Below, piece after piece: positions 25,633 through 37,726 of a DNA stretch of 64,000 nt. Each line of letters opens with the position of its first letter. Within the stretch, counting starts at the first letter, position 1. Position numbers and translations under genes: made by a program. This DNA is from Oscillospiraceae bacterium. GTDB taxonomy: Bacteria; Bacillota; Clostridia; UBA1381; UBA9506. Below the pieces are notes generated by a model that saw only the letters and a program-made list of their open reading frames with translations, was not told where the DNA came from and ran no database searches. The stretch is from assembly GCA_015068855.1 (NCBI GenBank), contig SVJS01000004.1:1-64000 (forward strand). The letters are read 5' to 3'.

Positions 25633-26154
25633 GTGAGTAGTGACCAGGAAAACAAGGTTTTAGAGCCCGAAGAAACACAAACCTCAGAGGCGGCAACGGA
25701 AGAACAAAGTCCTGAGGCAGTCGAGGAAAATCCCTTGCAGAAAAGTTACGACGAGCTGTATGATAAACATCTGCGGACGCTGGCAGAATATGAAAACTAT
25801 AAAAGGCGCACGCAAAAAGAAAAAGACGAGCTATATGCTAGCGCTCAGGCGGCGACCATCACCGAGCTTCTGCCGGTTTTGGATAACTTAGAAAGAGCCG
25901 CTGATGCAGCCGGGGACTCTCCTCTGGCAGAGGGCGTTCAGATGGTCTTAAAACAGCTTTTGGAGATTTTGTCCAAAATGGGCGTCAGCGAAACGCCGGC
26001 GGTAGGCGAGCCCTTTGACCCGCTCGTGCATAACGCCGTGATGCACATTGAGGATGAGGCTCTGGGAGAGAATATGGTGGCGGAGCAGTTTGTTAAGGGA
26101 TATAAAATGAAGGACAAGGTCATCCGTCATTCCATGGTTAAAGTAGCTAATTAA
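25633..26154 (+). CDS. grpE: Nucleotide exchange factor GrpE
   Basis: A 173-residue co-chaperone that releases ADP from DnaK. It has an acidic disordered N-terminus, a long coiled coil with LAEYENYKRRTQKEK, and the beta domain with PFDPLVHNAVMHIED and KDKVIRHSMVKVAN. A GTG start is used, preceded by AGAAGGGAAGGA. It lies 19 bases after hrcA. Confidence 0.96.
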   Translation: MSSDQENKVLEPEETQTSEAATEEQSPEAVEENPLQKSYDELYDKHLRTLAEYENYKRRTQKEKDELYASAQAATITELLPVLDNLERAADAAGDSPLAEGVQMVLKQLLEILSKMGVSETPAVGEPFDPLVHNAVMHIEDEALGENMVAEQFVKGYKMKDKVIRHSMVKVAN

Positions 26155-26198
26155 GCGCGGAGTACAAAATGTGCTCAAAGCGCAAATAATATATTTAA

Positions 26199-28067
<1,869 letters not shown>

Positions 28068-28080
28068 ACCGTAACAGTAC

Positions 28081-28110
28081 AGCCTGCGGCGCATGGTCGC
28101 CGCAGGCTTA
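28081..28110 (+). terminator. Hairpin between dnaK and dnaJ
   Basis: A perfect 10-bp stem AGCCTGCGGC/GCCGCAGGCT with an eight-base loop lies 13 bases after the dnaK stop. There is no immediate T run (TATCGTCTTTT follows), so it is more likely a partial attenuator or an RNA-stability element than a full terminator. Confidence 0.55.
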
Positions 28111-28135
28111 TCGTCTTTTGTAAGGGTGGAGAAAA

Positions 28136-29287
28136 ATGGCTGAAAAAAGAGATTATTATGAGGTGCTGGGTGTCAGCAAGAGTGCCAGCGCCGACGAAAT
28201 CAAAAAAGCATATCGCAAAAAGGCGAAGCAATATCATCCTGACCTGCATCCCGGCGATCAGGAGGCGGAGGCGCATTTTAAGGAAGCCAACGAAGCCTAT
28301 GAAGTTTTGTCTGACAGCGAGAAAAAGCAGCGCTATGACCAGTTTGGCCATGCCGGCGTGGACCCGAACTTTGGTGCGGGCGGCGGTGGCTTCGGTGGCG
28401 GTTTTGGCGGCTTTGATATCGGCGATATTTTTGGCGACATATTCGGTGGCGGCGGCTTTGGCGGCTTTGGTGGCGGTGCAAGACACAATGCGCCCAAACG
28501 CGGTGCCGACCTGTCAGCCGAGCTGACCATAACCTTTGAAGAAGCGGCCTTTGGCTGTGAAAAGGAAATACATTTATATCGTGTTGAATTCTGTCCGGAT
28601 TGCGATGGCAGCGGCGCCAAGGCAGGCAGCGAGGTTGTGACCTGCGCAACCTGTGGCGGTAGCGGTCAGGTGCGCAGCACGCAGAGGACCATTCTGGGCA
28701 ACATGTCAACAGTGACCACCTGTTCTGCCTGCGGTGGTAAGGGCAAGGTTATCAAAGAGCCTTGTGAAACATGCAGCGGCAAAGGCAAGGTCAGAAAGGC
28801 AAGAACCATTAAGGTGACCATTCCGGCGGGCATTGATAACGGCCAGAGCATTTCCATGGCCGGTCAGGGTAATGCAGGCGATAAAGGTGCCCCGGCGGGC
28901 AGCCTGTATATTGCTGTTAACGTTCTGCCCCATGAACTGTTCCAGAGAAACGGCGCCAACGTTATGTGCGAGGTTCCCATCACATTCTGTCAGGCAACCC
29001 TGGGTGCTGACATTGAGGTGCCCACCATTGACGGTAAAGTGAAATATACCATTCCCGAGGGCACACAAAACGGCATGATTTTCCGCTTAAAGGGCAAGGG
29101 CATTCCCATGCTGCGGCGGAGCGGTCGCGGAGACCAGTTTGTTAAGGTTATGGTGGAAATCCCCACCCGCTTATCAGCAAAACAAAAGGAGCTTTTGCGC
29201 GAGTTTGATAACAGCTTAAAAGGCGAACATCACACCAAGCAAAAAACATTTTTTGATAAAATGCGCGGCCGTGGCGGAAAGGATTAA
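28136..29287 (+). CDS. dnaJ: Chaperone DnaJ (Hsp40)
   Basis: A 383-residue class A J-protein. The J domain (residues 1-70) contains the HPD triad in [10 protein letters not shown] Gly/Phe-rich linker follows (about 76-120), then four zinc-binding CxxCxGxG repeats ([32 protein letters not shown]; about 150-225) and two C-terminal beta domains. DnaJ delivers substrates to DnaK and stimulates its ATPase. It is the last gene of the CIRCE operon. Confidence 0.98.
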   Translation: MAEKRDYYEVLGVSKSASADEIKKAYRKKAKQYHPDLHPGDQEAEAHFKEANEAYEVLSDSEKKQRYDQFGHAGVDPNFGAGGGGFGGGFGGFDIGDIFGDIFGGGGFGGFGGGARHNAPKRGADLSAELTITFEEAAFGCEKEIHLYRVEFCPDCDGSGAKAGSEVVTCATCGGSGQVRSTQRTILGNMSTVTTCSACGGKGKVIKEPCETCSGKGKVRKARTIKVTIPAGIDNGQSISMAGQGNAGDKGAPAGSLYIAVNVLPHELFQRNGANVMCEVPITFCQATLGADIEVPTIDGKVKYTIPEGTQNGMIFRLKGKGIPMLRRSGRGDQFVKVMVEIPTRLSAKQKELLREFDNSLKGEHHTKQKTFFDKMRGRGGKD

Positions 29288-29292
29288 AGCCC

Positions 29293-30270
29293 ATGCTTTT
29301 CATACGAAACGACAGCACAGACCCGTATTTCAATATGGCGGCAGAGGAATTTTTAGTTAAACAATTGCAGGAAGATGCTTTCATGCTCTGGCGGAATGAT
29401 AACACCATTGTCATTGGCCGCAATCAGAACACCATGGCGGAAATTAATTATGACTATGTCCGCAAGAACAGCATCTCCGTTGTGCGGCGCATGTCCGGCG
29501 GCGGTGCGGTGTTTCACGATATGGGAAACATTAATTTTACCTTTGTTGTCAATTCCGGCGACGATTTCAGCAACTACCAGAAGTTCACAGAGCCTGTCAT
29601 CGGCTTTTTGCGCTCACTGGGCGCGGAGGCAGAGCTTCGGGGACGGAATGATTTAGTGATTGAGGATAAAAAAATCTCAGGCAACGCACAATATATGTAC
29701 AAAAACAGAATGCTCCATCACGGAACGCTTTTGTACAACGCAGAGCAAAACCACCTGGCAGAAGCGCTGCGCGTGTCGGAGGATAAGATAAAAAGCAAGG
29801 GGATTCAGTCGGTCAGGAGCCGTGTGACGAACATTTTGCCTTACCTCAAAGAACCCCTGTCTCCCGAGGACTTTATCGCGCGCTTTGCAGACTATATGGT
29901 TCAAAATTTTCCGGATTGCCGGTTTTATGACCTTTCGGTTCACGAGGCGGAGATTCGCAAGCTGCGGGATGAAAAATATGCCACATGGGAGTGGAATTTC
30001 GGGACCTCTCCGGCTTATGCCTATCAAAAGAGGTTGCGCTTTCCCTTTGGCAGCGTGGAGCTTTATATGGACATCGGAAAGGAATCCGTTATAGACGACG
30101 TTAAAATTTTTGGCGACTTTTTCTCCAAATGCCCCATTGGGGAGTTGGAGGCAAAGCTTTGCGGGATGCCCCATAAGCAGGATGTGCTGCAAGAAAACCT
30201 GCAACAACTTCCCCTGGGGGATTACATTCAGGGCATGACAGACGAAGATATGATGAAATTGCTATTTTAG
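29293..30270 (+). CDS. lplA: Lipoate-protein ligase A
   Basis: A 325-residue enzyme that activates free lipoate with ATP and attaches it to lipoyl domains of dehydrogenases or the glycine cleavage H protein. The N-terminal catalytic domain has DPYFNMAAEEFL, WRNDNTIVIGRNQN, the RRMSGGGAVFHDMGNINF signature and a lysine-containing KISGNAQYMYKNRMLHHGTLL, shown in pieces. A C-terminal accessory domain completes the LplA form. It starts five bases after dnaJ and may be co-transcribed with it. No lipoylated protein gene is nearby. Confidence 0.93.
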   Translation: MLFIRNDSTDPYFNMAAEEFLVKQLQEDAFMLWRNDNTIVIGRNQNTMAEINYDYVRKNSISVVRRMSGGGAVFHDMGNINFTFVVNSGDDFSNYQKFTEPVIGFLRSLGAEAELRGRNDLVIEDKKISGNAQYMYKNRMLHHGTLLYNAEQNHLAEALRVSEDKIKSKGIQSVRSRVTNILPYLKEPLSPEDFIARFADYMVQNFPDCRFYDLSVHEAEIRKLRDEKYATWEWNFGTSPAYAYQKRLRFPFGSVELYMDIGKESVIDDVKIFGDFFSKCPIGELEAKLCGMPHKQDVLQENLQQLPLGDYIQGMTDEDMMKLLF

Positions 30271-30280
30271 GAGGCACAGC

Positions 30281-31660
30281 ATGTATCAGAAGGAAAGTGG
30301 CTGGAAGGCGGCAGACAGCGCCTTGAAAACCAGGATTTATGATTTTGCAGAGGGTTATAAGACCTTTTTGGACGCGGCAAAAACAGAGCGTGCAGCCGTA
30401 GCCGAGAGCGTTCGGTTGGCAAAGGCACAGGGTTTTGTTGATGCCGAGACCAAGGACAGCTTTAAGCCCGGCGATAAGGTTTATTTTGTGAATCGTCATA
30501 AAAATGTTCTCCTTGCCGTGATTGGCGAGGAGCCTGTGGAGGCAGGCATTCATTTTGTGATTGCACACATTGACTGTCCACGTGTTGACATAAAGCAGAA
30601 CCCTGCCTATTGCGACAGCGGTCTGGCACTACTCAAAACCCATTACTATGGCGGCATTAAAAAATATCAATGGACAGCCATTCCCTTGGCGCTTTACGGC
30701 GTTGTTTTAACCAAGGACGGCAAGCGCATTGAGGTTTCCATTGGCGATAAAGAGGGCGACCCCGTGTTCTGCATTACAGACCTTTTGCCCCATCTTGCTA
30801 CGGAGCAGATGCAGAAAAAGGCAACCGAAATCGTGGCAGGGGAAGCGCTCAACATCCTGGTGGGCAGCCTGCCCGCAGAAGATTGTGAAAAGGATGCGGA
30901 AAAAGAAGCGCTTTTAGCGCTTTTGGGCGAGCGTTACGGCATCAGCGAAGAGGACTTTTTAAGCGCTGAGCTGGAAGCTGTTCCTGCCTATAATGCCCGC
31001 GACTTAGGTTTTGACAGGGGCATGATAGCGGCTTACGGTCAGGATGACAGAGTGTGTGCCTACACGGGCTTGCAGGCCATTTTTGATTTGGAAAACCCCG
31101 CTAAAACAGCGGTGTGCGTGCTGACCGATAAGGAAGAAATCGGCAGCATGGGCAATACGGGTATGCGCTCGGCATTTTTTGAATATGCCATTGCTGTTTT
31201 GCTGGAAAAAACAACGGGGCAGTATCATGAACTGATGCTCAAACGAACCTTCCGCAACTCCAAATGCCTTTCCGCTGATGTGGCGGCGGGCTTTGACCCC
31301 ACCTATCCTGAAACCCATGACAAGCTCAATGCAACCTTTATGGGTCGGGGCGTTGCTATTACCAAATATACAGGCTCCCGCGGTAAAGGCGGCACATCAG
31401 ATGCCAATGCAGAGTTTTTGTTTGACGTGCGCCGCTGCTTTGATGCAGAAGAGGTGTTCTGGCAGTGCGGCGAGATGGGAAAAGTAGATTTTGGCGGCGG
31501 CGGAACCATCGCGCAGTATGTTGCCAATCTTGATATGGAGGTTGTGGATTGCGGTGTGCCGCTGCTTTCCATGCATGCGCCCATGGAGGTTGCCTCCAAG
31601 CTTGATGTTTATATGGCTTACAGGGCATACAAGGCCTTTTTTGAAACGTTTGGCAAATAA
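30281..31660 (+). CDS. M18 family aminopeptidase
   Basis: A 459-residue zinc aminopeptidase that removes N-terminal, often acidic, residues from peptides in the cytoplasm. Metal-site elements of the M18 family are visible: IAHIDCPRVDIK for the first histidine, AYGQDDRVCAYTGLQAI for the bridging aspartate, LTDKEEIGSMGNTGM for the catalytic glutamates, and a late SMHAPMEVASKLD histidine. AGGAGG precedes the ATG. It starts 10 bases after lplA and ends at a strong terminator. Confidence 0.92.
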   Translation: MYQKESGWKAADSALKTRIYDFAEGYKTFLDAAKTERAAVAESVRLAKAQGFVDAETKDSFKPGDKVYFVNRHKNVLLAVIGEEPVEAGIHFVIAHIDCPRVDIKQNPAYCDSGLALLKTHYYGGIKKYQWTAIPLALYGVVLTKDGKRIEVSIGDKEGDPVFCITDLLPHLATEQMQKKATEIVAGEALNILVGSLPAEDCEKDAEKEALLALLGERYGISEEDFLSAELEAVPAYNARDLGFDRGMIAAYGQDDRVCAYTGLQAIFDLENPAKTAVCVLTDKEEIGSMGNTGMRSAFFEYAIAVLLEKTTGQYHELMLKRTFRNSKCLSADVAAGFDPTYPETHDKLNATFMGRGVAITKYTGSRGKGGTSDANAEFLFDVRRCFDAEEVFWQCGEMGKVDFGGGGTIAQYVANLDMEVVDCGVPLLSMHAPMEVASKLDVYMAYRAYKAFFETFGK

Positions 31661-31685
31661 AGCGTTTCTTTCATAATGAACCATG

Positions 31686-31722
31686 AACTGACTCCGCCCG
31701 TAAGGGTGGGGTCAGTTTTTTG
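31686..31722 (+). terminator. Terminator after the M18 aminopeptidase
   Basis: AACTGACTCCGCCC pairs with GGGTGGGGTCAGTT (with G-T pairs in the middle), loop GTAA, followed by T6. Confidence 0.88.
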
Positions 31723-31815
31723 CTCTCTTATCCTCCGGTTTTGCCTCATGCAGAGCACTTGTTTTTGAAATTTCAGGAAAAGGAAGATGAAATTGCGTAA
31801 ATTGTTACTTTTTTG

Positions 31816-31844
31816 TTTACAAAAAGGCGGTTTTGTGATATGAT
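31816..31844 (+). promoter_or_regulatory. Sigma-A promoter of trxA
   Basis: TTTACA (31816-31821) and TATGAT (31839-31844) are separated by 17 bases, 75 bases before the thioredoxin start codon and just after the preceding terminator. Confidence 0.75.
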
Positions 31845-31918
31845 TATTAGGTAAAAAGAGATTAAAATGGCGAAAGAATGTGTATACTACAAAAACAGAG
31901 AAAAAGGAGGCAACAAAA

Positions 31919-32248
31919 ATGGCAAGTGAAGCAGTTGTAACCTTAACGCAGGAGAATTTTAAGCAGACAGTTTTAGAAGCGGATAAGCCCGTTTTAGTGG
32001 ATTTCTGGGCGTCCTGGTGTGGCCCTTGCCGCATGGTGTCTCCGCTGATTGACCAGCTGGCAGAAGACTATGCAGGAAAAGCCGTTGTGGGCAAGGTGAA
32101 TATCGATGAGCAGGGTCCTCTCGCCATGGACTATAACGTTATGACAATTCCCACGATTATCGTGTTCAAGAACGGCGAAATCATTGACCAGGTTTCCGGC
32201 GCATACCCCAAGGCACATTTTGAGGCAATGCTCCAAAAAGCATTGTAG
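31919..32248 (+). CDS. trxA: Thioredoxin
   Basis: A 109-residue thioredoxin with the active site WCGPC (Cys34 and Cys37), the conserved DFWASWCGPCRM context, the cis-proline segment MTIPTIIVFKNGE and a normal length. It reduces disulfides in cytoplasmic proteins. The start at MASEAVV is chosen because AAAGGAGG lies just upstream; a start 13 codons earlier would place the ribosome binding site inside the gene. It is first of a run of closely spaced rightward genes. Confidence 0.95.
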   Translation: MASEAVVTLTQENFKQTVLEADKPVLVDFWASWCGPCRMVSPLIDQLAEDYAGKAVVGKVNIDEQGPLAMDYNVMTIPTIIVFKNGEIIDQVSGAYPKAHFEAMLQKAL

Positions 32249-32262
32249 ACAGGAGTTTTTGT

Positions 32263-32550
32263 ATGATTACAAGTAAGCAGCGTGCTGCCCTGCGCGGGAT
32301 GGCAAACGGCCTCTCGCCTATTTTTCAAATTGGAAAAGGCGGCATTTGCGAGAATTTTTTGAAGCAAGTTGACGAAGCCTTAGAGGCCAGAGAACTCATT
32401 AAAATTACCATTTTGGAGACCGCGGGCATGAAAGCCAGAGAAGCGTGCAATCTGGTTGCAGACAAGGTAGGAGCAGAGCCGGTTCAGGCGATTGGTTCCC
32501 GTTTTGTGCTGTATCGCGAGTCCAGGGAGAACAAAACAATTGAGCTCTGA
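32263..32550 (+). CDS. yhbY: CRM-domain ribosome assembly RNA-binding protein
   Basis: A 95-residue single CRM-domain protein. The family pattern LTSKQRAALRGMAN-like start, the FQIGKGGI loop (usual GxxG, which contacts RNA) and DEALEARELIKITILE are all present. YhbY associates with pre-50S ribosomal particles. It lies between trxA and nadD, spacing 14 and 23 bases, in the conserved yhbY-nadD-yqeK-rsfS order of Firmicutes. Confidence 0.93.
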   Translation: MITSKQRAALRGMANGLSPIFQIGKGGICENFLKQVDEALEARELIKITILETAGMKAREACNLVADKVGAEPVQAIGSRFVLYRESRENKTIEL

Positions 32551-32573
32551 GGCGTGAAAAAAGGGATGGTTTT

Positions 32574-33173
32574 TTGAAAATCGGTTTATTTGGCGGTACG
32601 TTTGACCCCATTCATAACGGTCACATCAAGGTGGCGCAGGCGGCAAAAAACAATTTGCAGCTTGACAAGGTGATTCTTATTCCCGCCGGCGACCCGCCCC
32701 ATAAAGCAGGGAAGAACCTCAGCGACAAAATGCATCGGCTTGACATGGCCCGCCTGGCGGCAGAACCTTTGGGTGCAGAGGTTTCCGACTGGGAGCTTTT
32801 GCAGACGGGGAAGAGTTACAGCGTGGATACCGTCCGTCACTTTCAGGCGACCTGCCCCCGTGATGAGCTGTTTTTCATTATCGGTGCCGACTCGTTTTAT
32901 GATATCCCCACCTGGTGGCATTATCGGGAGCTTTTAGAGCTTTGCTCGTTTGTGGTTGTGGCCAGACCGGATACAGATAAAAACAAGCTTTTGGCAAAAT
33001 ATGCAGGGGATGAAAAACCGCCCCGCGTCTTTTATTTACAGGATATTCTGGTGGATATTTCTTCTACCGCCATCAGAGATAAGGTCCGCCGGGGCGAGGA
33101 TATCAGCACGCTGGTGCCGCCCGCTGTGCAGGATTATATTCATTCACATAAGCTATATACTTGCGGAGGATAA
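32574..33173 (+). CDS. nadD: Nicotinate-nucleotide adenylyltransferase
   Basis: A 199-residue enzyme of NAD synthesis that adenylates nicotinate mononucleotide. The nucleotidyltransferase motifs GGTFDPIHNGHI near the N-terminus and ISSTAIRDKVRRGEDI near the C-terminus are clear. It uses a TTG start preceded by AAGGGATGG. Its stop is one base before the yqeK ATG, so translation is likely coupled. Confidence 0.95.
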   Translation: MKIGLFGGTFDPIHNGHIKVAQAAKNNLQLDKVILIPAGDPPHKAGKNLSDKMHRLDMARLAAEPLGAEVSDWELLQTGKSYSVDTVRHFQATCPRDELFFIIGADSFYDIPTWWHYRELLELCSFVVVARPDTDKNKLLAKYAGDEKPPRVFYLQDILVDISSTAIRDKVRRGEDISTLVPPAVQDYIHSHKLYTCGG

Positions 33174-33174
33174 C

Positions 33175-33765
33175 ATGGACTTCACAACCGTCGATTTTGA
33201 AACCTTGGAAAAAAAGCTTGCCACGATGCTGACACCGGCGCGGTATCAGCACTCCTTAGGGGTTATGGAAACCGCAGAGAAGATGGCAAAGCGCTTCGGG
33301 GTGGATGTTATCAAGGCGCGGATTGCAGGGCTTTTGCATGACTGTGCCAAAAACATTGACAAAGACGAAATGGTGCGTCTTTGCGACGAAAAGGGAATTG
33401 AGCTGGACCCGGTGAAACGGGAACAGCGTGGCCTGATTCATGCTGATTTAGGCGCCAGCATGCTGCCGGAGGAATTCGGCATTTCTGACCCTGATATTAT
33501 GGATGCAGTGAAATACCACACACTAGGTCGGGAAAACATGACTGATTTGGAAAAAATCCTGTATCTGGCAGATATTGTGGAGCCGGGCCGCAAGCCCTTT
33601 GACGGTATGGAGGATTTGCGTCGGCTTTGTGAGTGTGACTTAGATTGCGCCATGCTTTTTGCGATAGAGCGTGCGATTGATTACGTGTTGCACCGTCGCA
33701 AGAAAATACATAGTCAGACCTTAGAGACACAGCAATATTTCATTACTCTTTGCAAAGGACGGTGA
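33175..33765 (+). CDS. yqeK: YqeK-type HD-domain Ap4A hydrolase
   Basis: A 196-residue HD-superfamily phosphohydrolase. Metal-binding residues appear in RYQHSLGVMETA, GLLHDCAKN and the later HADLGASML and VKYHTLG. Firmicutes YqeK splits diadenosine tetraphosphate into two ADP. A longer in-frame reading upstream lies inside nadD and is rejected because GGAGG sits just before the ATG at 33175. Confidence 0.92.
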   Translation: MDFTTVDFETLEKKLATMLTPARYQHSLGVMETAEKMAKRFGVDVIKARIAGLLHDCAKNIDKDEMVRLCDEKGIELDPVKREQRGLIHADLGASMLPEEFGISDPDIMDAVKYHTLGRENMTDLEKILYLADIVEPGRKPFDGMEDLRRLCECDLDCAMLFAIERAIDYVLHRRKKIHSQTLETQQYFITLCKGR

Positions 33766-33769
33766 CAGA

Positions 33770-34129
33770 ATGACCGCTACGGAAAAAATGCAGCAGATTG
33801 TGCGGCATTTAGACAGTAAAAAAGCACGGGATATTAAAGCCCTCAGCGTTTCGGGGCTGACCATTTTAGCAGATTATTTTGTCATCTGCTCTGCCACATC
33901 ATCAACGCAAGTGAAGGCGCTTGCCGACACATTGGAAGAAAAAATGGAACTCTTGCAGGAGCCCCTTTTGAAAAAAGAGGGAAAGCAAGGCTTCAACTGG
34001 ATTTTGCTTGATTATTCCGATGTCATCGTGCACATATTTTATCAGGAAACACGGGAGTTTTACGGGTTAGAAAAGCTTTGGGCTGATGCAGAGGAACTCC
34101 CTTTGGAAGAAATTTTGGAGGAGGACTAA
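33770..34129 (+). CDS. rsfS: Ribosomal silencing factor RsfS
   Basis: A 119-residue protein that binds uL14 on the large subunit and blocks subunit joining in starvation. Family signatures [24 protein letters not shown] and [22 protein letters not shown] are clear across the two halves, given here in pieces. It is four bases after yqeK and two before leuS. Confidence 0.95.
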   Translation: MTATEKMQQIVRHLDSKKARDIKALSVSGLTILADYFVICSATSSTQVKALADTLEEKMELLQEPLLKKEGKQGFNWILLDYSDVIVHIFYQETREFYGLEKLWADAEELPLEEILEED

Positions 34130-34131
34130 TC

Positions 34132-36543
34132 ATGGAGTATCAATTTCAAGCCATTGAGAAAAAATGGCAGGATTTCTGGGAAAAGGACAACACCTTTCGT
34201 GCGCTGTCTGACACAAGCCGCCCGAAGTTTTACGGCTTGGTGGAATTTCCTTATCCGTCCGGCCATGGCCTGCATGTAGGACATCCCAGAAGCTATACGG
34301 CACTTGATATTGTGGCCCGTAAACGTCGCATGGAGGGCTATAATGTTTTATATCCTATCGGTTGGGACGCTTTCGGTCTGCCCACGGAGAACTTTGCCAT
34401 TGCCAACAAAATCCATCCGAAAAAGGTAACGGCGGATAATGTTGCCAATTTCAAGCGTCAGCTGAAAAGCATCGGTTTTTCGTTTGACTGGACAAGAGAA
34501 GTGAACACCACAGACCCCGCTTACTATAAATGGACACAATGGATTTTCTTAAAGCTGTTTGAAAAGGGCCTTGCCTATAAGCAGGAGATGCCCATCAACT
34601 TCTGTACCTCCTGTAAGGTTGGTCTTGCCAACGAGGAGGTTGTGAACGGCGTTTGTGAACGTTGCGGCAGCGAGGTTATCCGTAAAAACAAGAGCCAGTG
34701 GATGTTGAAAATCACCGAATATGCCCAGCGCCTGATTGATGATTTGGATTTGGTTGACTACATAGAAAAGGTTAAAATTCAGCAAACCAACTGGATTGGT
34801 CGCTCTGAGGGTGCGGAGGTTAATTTCACCGTCAGCGGCACAGAGGATGTGCTGACGGTTTACACAACCCGTCCCGACACCTTGTTTGGTGCTACCTACA
34901 TGGTTTTATCCCCCGAGCATCCCTATGTTGAAAAATATAAGGATAAGATTAAGAATTATGATGAGGCGGCGGCATACCGCGAAGAAGCCGCCCGTAAATC
35001 TGAGTTCGAGCGCACAGAGCTCGTGAAAGAAAAAACCGGCGTGTGCCTGGATGGTCTTTCTGCTGTTAACCCTGTCAACGGTAAGGAAATACCCATTTTC
35101 ATTTCCGATTATGTTCTGATGAGCTACGGTACCGGTGCGATTATGGCTGTGCCTGCCCATGACGAGCGTGACTGGGATTTTGCTAAGAAATTTAACCTGC
35201 CGATTATCGAGGTTGTGGCCGGCGGCGAGGATGTGCAGAAAGCGGCTTACACCGACACAAACAGCGGCAGAATGGTTAACTCCGGCTTTTTAGACGGCAT
35301 GGAGGTTAAAGAGGCCATCGCTGCTATCCGTGATTTTCTGGAAGAAAAGGGTATTGGTCACAAAAAGGTTAATTATAAGCTTCGTGACTGGGTATTCTCC
35401 CGTCAGCGTTATTGGGGCGAGCCGATCCCTCTGGTGCATTGTGACCATTGCGGTTGGGTGGCTCTGCCTGAATCTGAGCTGCCTCTGACGTTGCCTGAGG
35501 TGGATAACTATGAACCCACCGATAACGGGGAATCTCCCTTATCCAAAATTGACGAATGGGTGCACACAACCTGTCCCAAGTGCGGCGCACCTGCTGTTCG
35601 TGAGACAGACACAATGCCCCAATGGGCAGGCTCTTCCTGGTATTTCCTGCGCTATATTGACCCGCACAATGATGATGCGCTGGCATCAAAAGAAGCGATT
35701 AATTACTGGCTGCCTATTGATTGGTATAACGGCGGTATGGAGCACACAACCCTCCACTTGTTATACTCCCGTTTCTGGCACAAGTTCCTGTATGATATCG
35801 GTGTTGTTACCACGCCGGAACCCTATCAAAAGCGTACCTCTCACGGTATGATTTTAGGCGAGAACAACGAGAAGATGTCTAAGTCCCGCGGTAACGTAGT
35901 GAACCCTGATGACATTGTCAATGAATTCGGTGCCGACACGTTCCGTACCTACGAAATGTTTATCGGTGCCTTTGACCAGGCAACACCCTGGTCCATGAAC
36001 GGCGTTAAGGGTTGCTATCGCTTCATGGAACGTGTTTGGAATCTGCAAACCATTCTGACGGAGCAGGAAGGCTATTCGGCGGAGCTTGAAAGCCTGATGC
36101 ACAAAACCGTCAAGAAGGTTTCTGAGGATATTGAACGCATGAAGTTCAACACCGCCATTGCCTCCCTGATGGCACTCATTAACGAGTTTTACAAAAAGGG
36201 CAGCATCACCCGTGGCGAGCTGAAAACCTTTATTCTGCTTTTGAATCCCACCGCACCGCACATCACAGAGGAACTGTGGGAGCTGGCAGGCTTCGGCGGC
36301 ATGCTCCATGACGCTGCATGGCCGACCTATGATGAGGCTAAAACCAAGGACGAGAGTGTTGAAATCGTTATCCAGATTTGCGGTAAGCTCAAAGATAAGA
36401 TTTTAGTACCCGCAGGTCTTGATAAGGCAGGCTTGGAAGCCGCCGTTTTAGCGGATGAAAAGGTTCAGAAGCTTTTAGAGGGTAAAACCGTTGTGAAAAC
36501 AATTTGTGTGCCTGATAAGCTGGTTAACTTTGTTGTTAAATAA
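34132..36543 (+). CDS. leuS: Leucyl-tRNA synthetase
   Basis: An 803-residue class I synthetase. The HIGH-like motif is in [17 protein letters not shown] near residue 40, the zinc-like cysteine cluster [22 protein letters not shown] near 160, the CP1 editing domain ([15 protein letters not shown]) near 245, and the KMSKS loop [15 protein letters not shown] near 580. Length is that of the bacterial form. No T-box leader is possible because the gene starts two bases after rsfS; expression depends on the upstream operon. Confidence 0.98.
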   Translation: MEYQFQAIEKKWQDFWEKDNTFRALSDTSRPKFYGLVEFPYPSGHGLHVGHPRSYTALDIVARKRRMEGYNVLYPIGWDAFGLPTENFAIANKIHPKKVTADNVANFKRQLKSIGFSFDWTREVNTTDPAYYKWTQWIFLKLFEKGLAYKQEMPINFCTSCKVGLANEEVVNGVCERCGSEVIRKNKSQWMLKITEYAQRLIDDLDLVDYIEKVKIQQTNWIGRSEGAEVNFTVSGTEDVLTVYTTRPDTLFGATYMVLSPEHPYVEKYKDKIKNYDEAAAYREEAARKSEFERTELVKEKTGVCLDGLSAVNPVNGKEIPIFISDYVLMSYGTGAIMAVPAHDERDWDFAKKFNLPIIEVVAGGEDVQKAAYTDTNSGRMVNSGFLDGMEVKEAIAAIRDFLEEKGIGHKKVNYKLRDWVFSRQRYWGEPIPLVHCDHCGWVALPESELPLTLPEVDNYEPTDNGESPLSKIDEWVHTTCPKCGAPAVRETDTMPQWAGSSWYFLRYIDPHNDDALASKEAINYWLPIDWYNGGMEHTTLHLLYSRFWHKFLYDIGVVTTPEPYQKRTSHGMILGENNEKMSKSRGNVVNPDDIVNEFGADTFRTYEMFIGAFDQATPWSMNGVKGCYRFMERVWNLQTILTEQEGYSAELESLMHKTVKKVSEDIERMKFNTAIASLMALINEFYKKGSITRGELKTFILLLNPTAPHITEELWELAGFGGMLHDAAWPTYDEAKTKDESVEIVIQICGKLKDKILVPAGLDKAGLEAAVLADEKVQKLLEGKTVVKTICVPDKLVNFVVK

Positions 36544-36559
36544 AATATAATCCAAAAGG

Positions 36560-36590
36560 GGCGTAAAACATAGGTTTTACGCCTTTTTTT
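36560..36590 (+). terminator. Terminator after leuS
   Basis: A 10-bp stem GGCGTAAAAC/GTTTTACGCC with a four-base loop, followed by T7, starts 16 bases after the leuS stop. Confidence 0.93.
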
Positions 36591-36711
36591 GTGCTTTTTT
36601 AACAGTTTTTTTCTTTATGTTAGGTTGATTTTCTGTATGGACATTTTTCATTGTTTGTGCTATAATGGTTCGTGCTGGACAAATTTCGTGTATATTGAGG
36701 GGGAGTCACGC

Positions 36712-37614
36712 ATGACGGAAAGTCAGCGTCCAAAGGCATGGAATGAGCTTTTGGAAAAGTTAACCTTTATGCCCGCTGTGGTTAAAGCAATTGAAAAAAT
36801 TCATGATATCAATTGGAGTATGACACCGAATCAGCATGACCATTATGAAATGGTTTATGTTAAAAAGGGAACGGCCACGTTCGTTGTGGACGGGGTTGAT
36901 GTTCATCTGGTGCCGAACTCCGTTATCATTATCAAACCGCAAAAAGCCCATAAACTCATTGTCCGCTCCGAAAGCTGCGAGTTGATTGTGCTTTATTTCC
37001 AGTTAAAAGCTAAAAAGGACGGCGATGCAAGCCATGCATCCTTAAATGACTTTGTGGATTACATTGAGGATGAGGCAAGCGGTGCTTATGTGTATTTGAA
37101 GCTCAGCAAGAAAAACGACATCGTGTATGTGATGAATCGCATCCTGCGGGAGAGAATGAAATACCAGGTTTGGGGCGATTTTTTGAGCTGTCTGCTCATT
37201 ATGGAGCTGTTTGTTCTTTTATCCCGCATGTTGAAACAGGAGTGGGAGCAAAATGCGAAAAACCGCAACTTAAAGCTGCACGAGCTCCTTTTAATTGCCA
37301 AGGAATATATTGATAATAACTACGCAAGAGAGCTGACTCTGTCTCAGGTCGCTAAATACATTTACCTGTCCGACAGTTATTTTGCCCATTCCTTTAAGGA
37401 TAAATTCGGCATCAGCCCCAAGAGCTATATTCTGAAAATTCGTATTGAAGAGGCGCAGGAGCTTCTGGAAAATACCGATATGCGAATTGCCGATGTGGCC
37501 CTCTCAGTTGGTTTTTCCAGCCAGCAACGGTTTAACGATATTTTCAGAAAGTATACGAAGATGACGCCGCTTCGCTACCGTCAGCAAAAGAAACTGGAAA
37601 AAACCAATCTGTGA
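36712..37614 (+). CDS. AraC family transcriptional regulator
   Basis: A 300-residue regulator with an N-terminal cupin-like sensing domain (about residues 35-105; HDHYEMVYVKKGTATFVVDG) and a C-terminal double helix-turn-helix domain (about 200-298; LTLSQVAKYIYLSDSYFAHSFKDKFG and IADVALSVGFSSQQRFNDIFRKYTKMTPLRYR). It probably controls a sugar or surface-metabolite gene set, but no target lies beside it. The chosen ATG has GAGGGGGA before it; the 41 extra upstream codons are hydrophobic noise. It is a single gene with its own terminator. Confidence 0.88.
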   Translation: MTESQRPKAWNELLEKLTFMPAVVKAIEKIHDINWSMTPNQHDHYEMVYVKKGTATFVVDGVDVHLVPNSVIIIKPQKAHKLIVRSESCELIVLYFQLKAKKDGDASHASLNDFVDYIEDEASGAYVYLKLSKKNDIVYVMNRILRERMKYQVWGDFLSCLLIMELFVLLSRMLKQEWEQNAKNRNLKLHELLLIAKEYIDNNYARELTLSQVAKYIYLSDSYFAHSFKDKFGISPKSYILKIRIEEAQELLENTDMRIADVALSVGFSSQQRFNDIFRKYTKMTPLRYRQQKKLEKTNL

Positions 37615-37657
37615 CGGACGAAATGGCGTAAAACAACTGTACAGGAAGCCGGAATAT

Positions 37658-37690
37658 ACGGGTGAAACCGAAGGTTTCGCCCGTTTTTTT
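37658..37690 (+). terminator. Terminator after the AraC-type gene
   Basis: A perfect 12-bp stem ACGGGTGAAACC/GGTTTCGCCCGT with a three-base loop and a T run. Confidence 0.92.
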
Positions 37691-37726
37691 GCTTCTTTCA
37701 CTTCCAAAGGAATTTTACGAAAATCA

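Noticed and set aside
33766-34131. T-box riboswitch for leuS
   Set aside because: leuS starts two bases after rsfS, leaving no room for a T-box leader.
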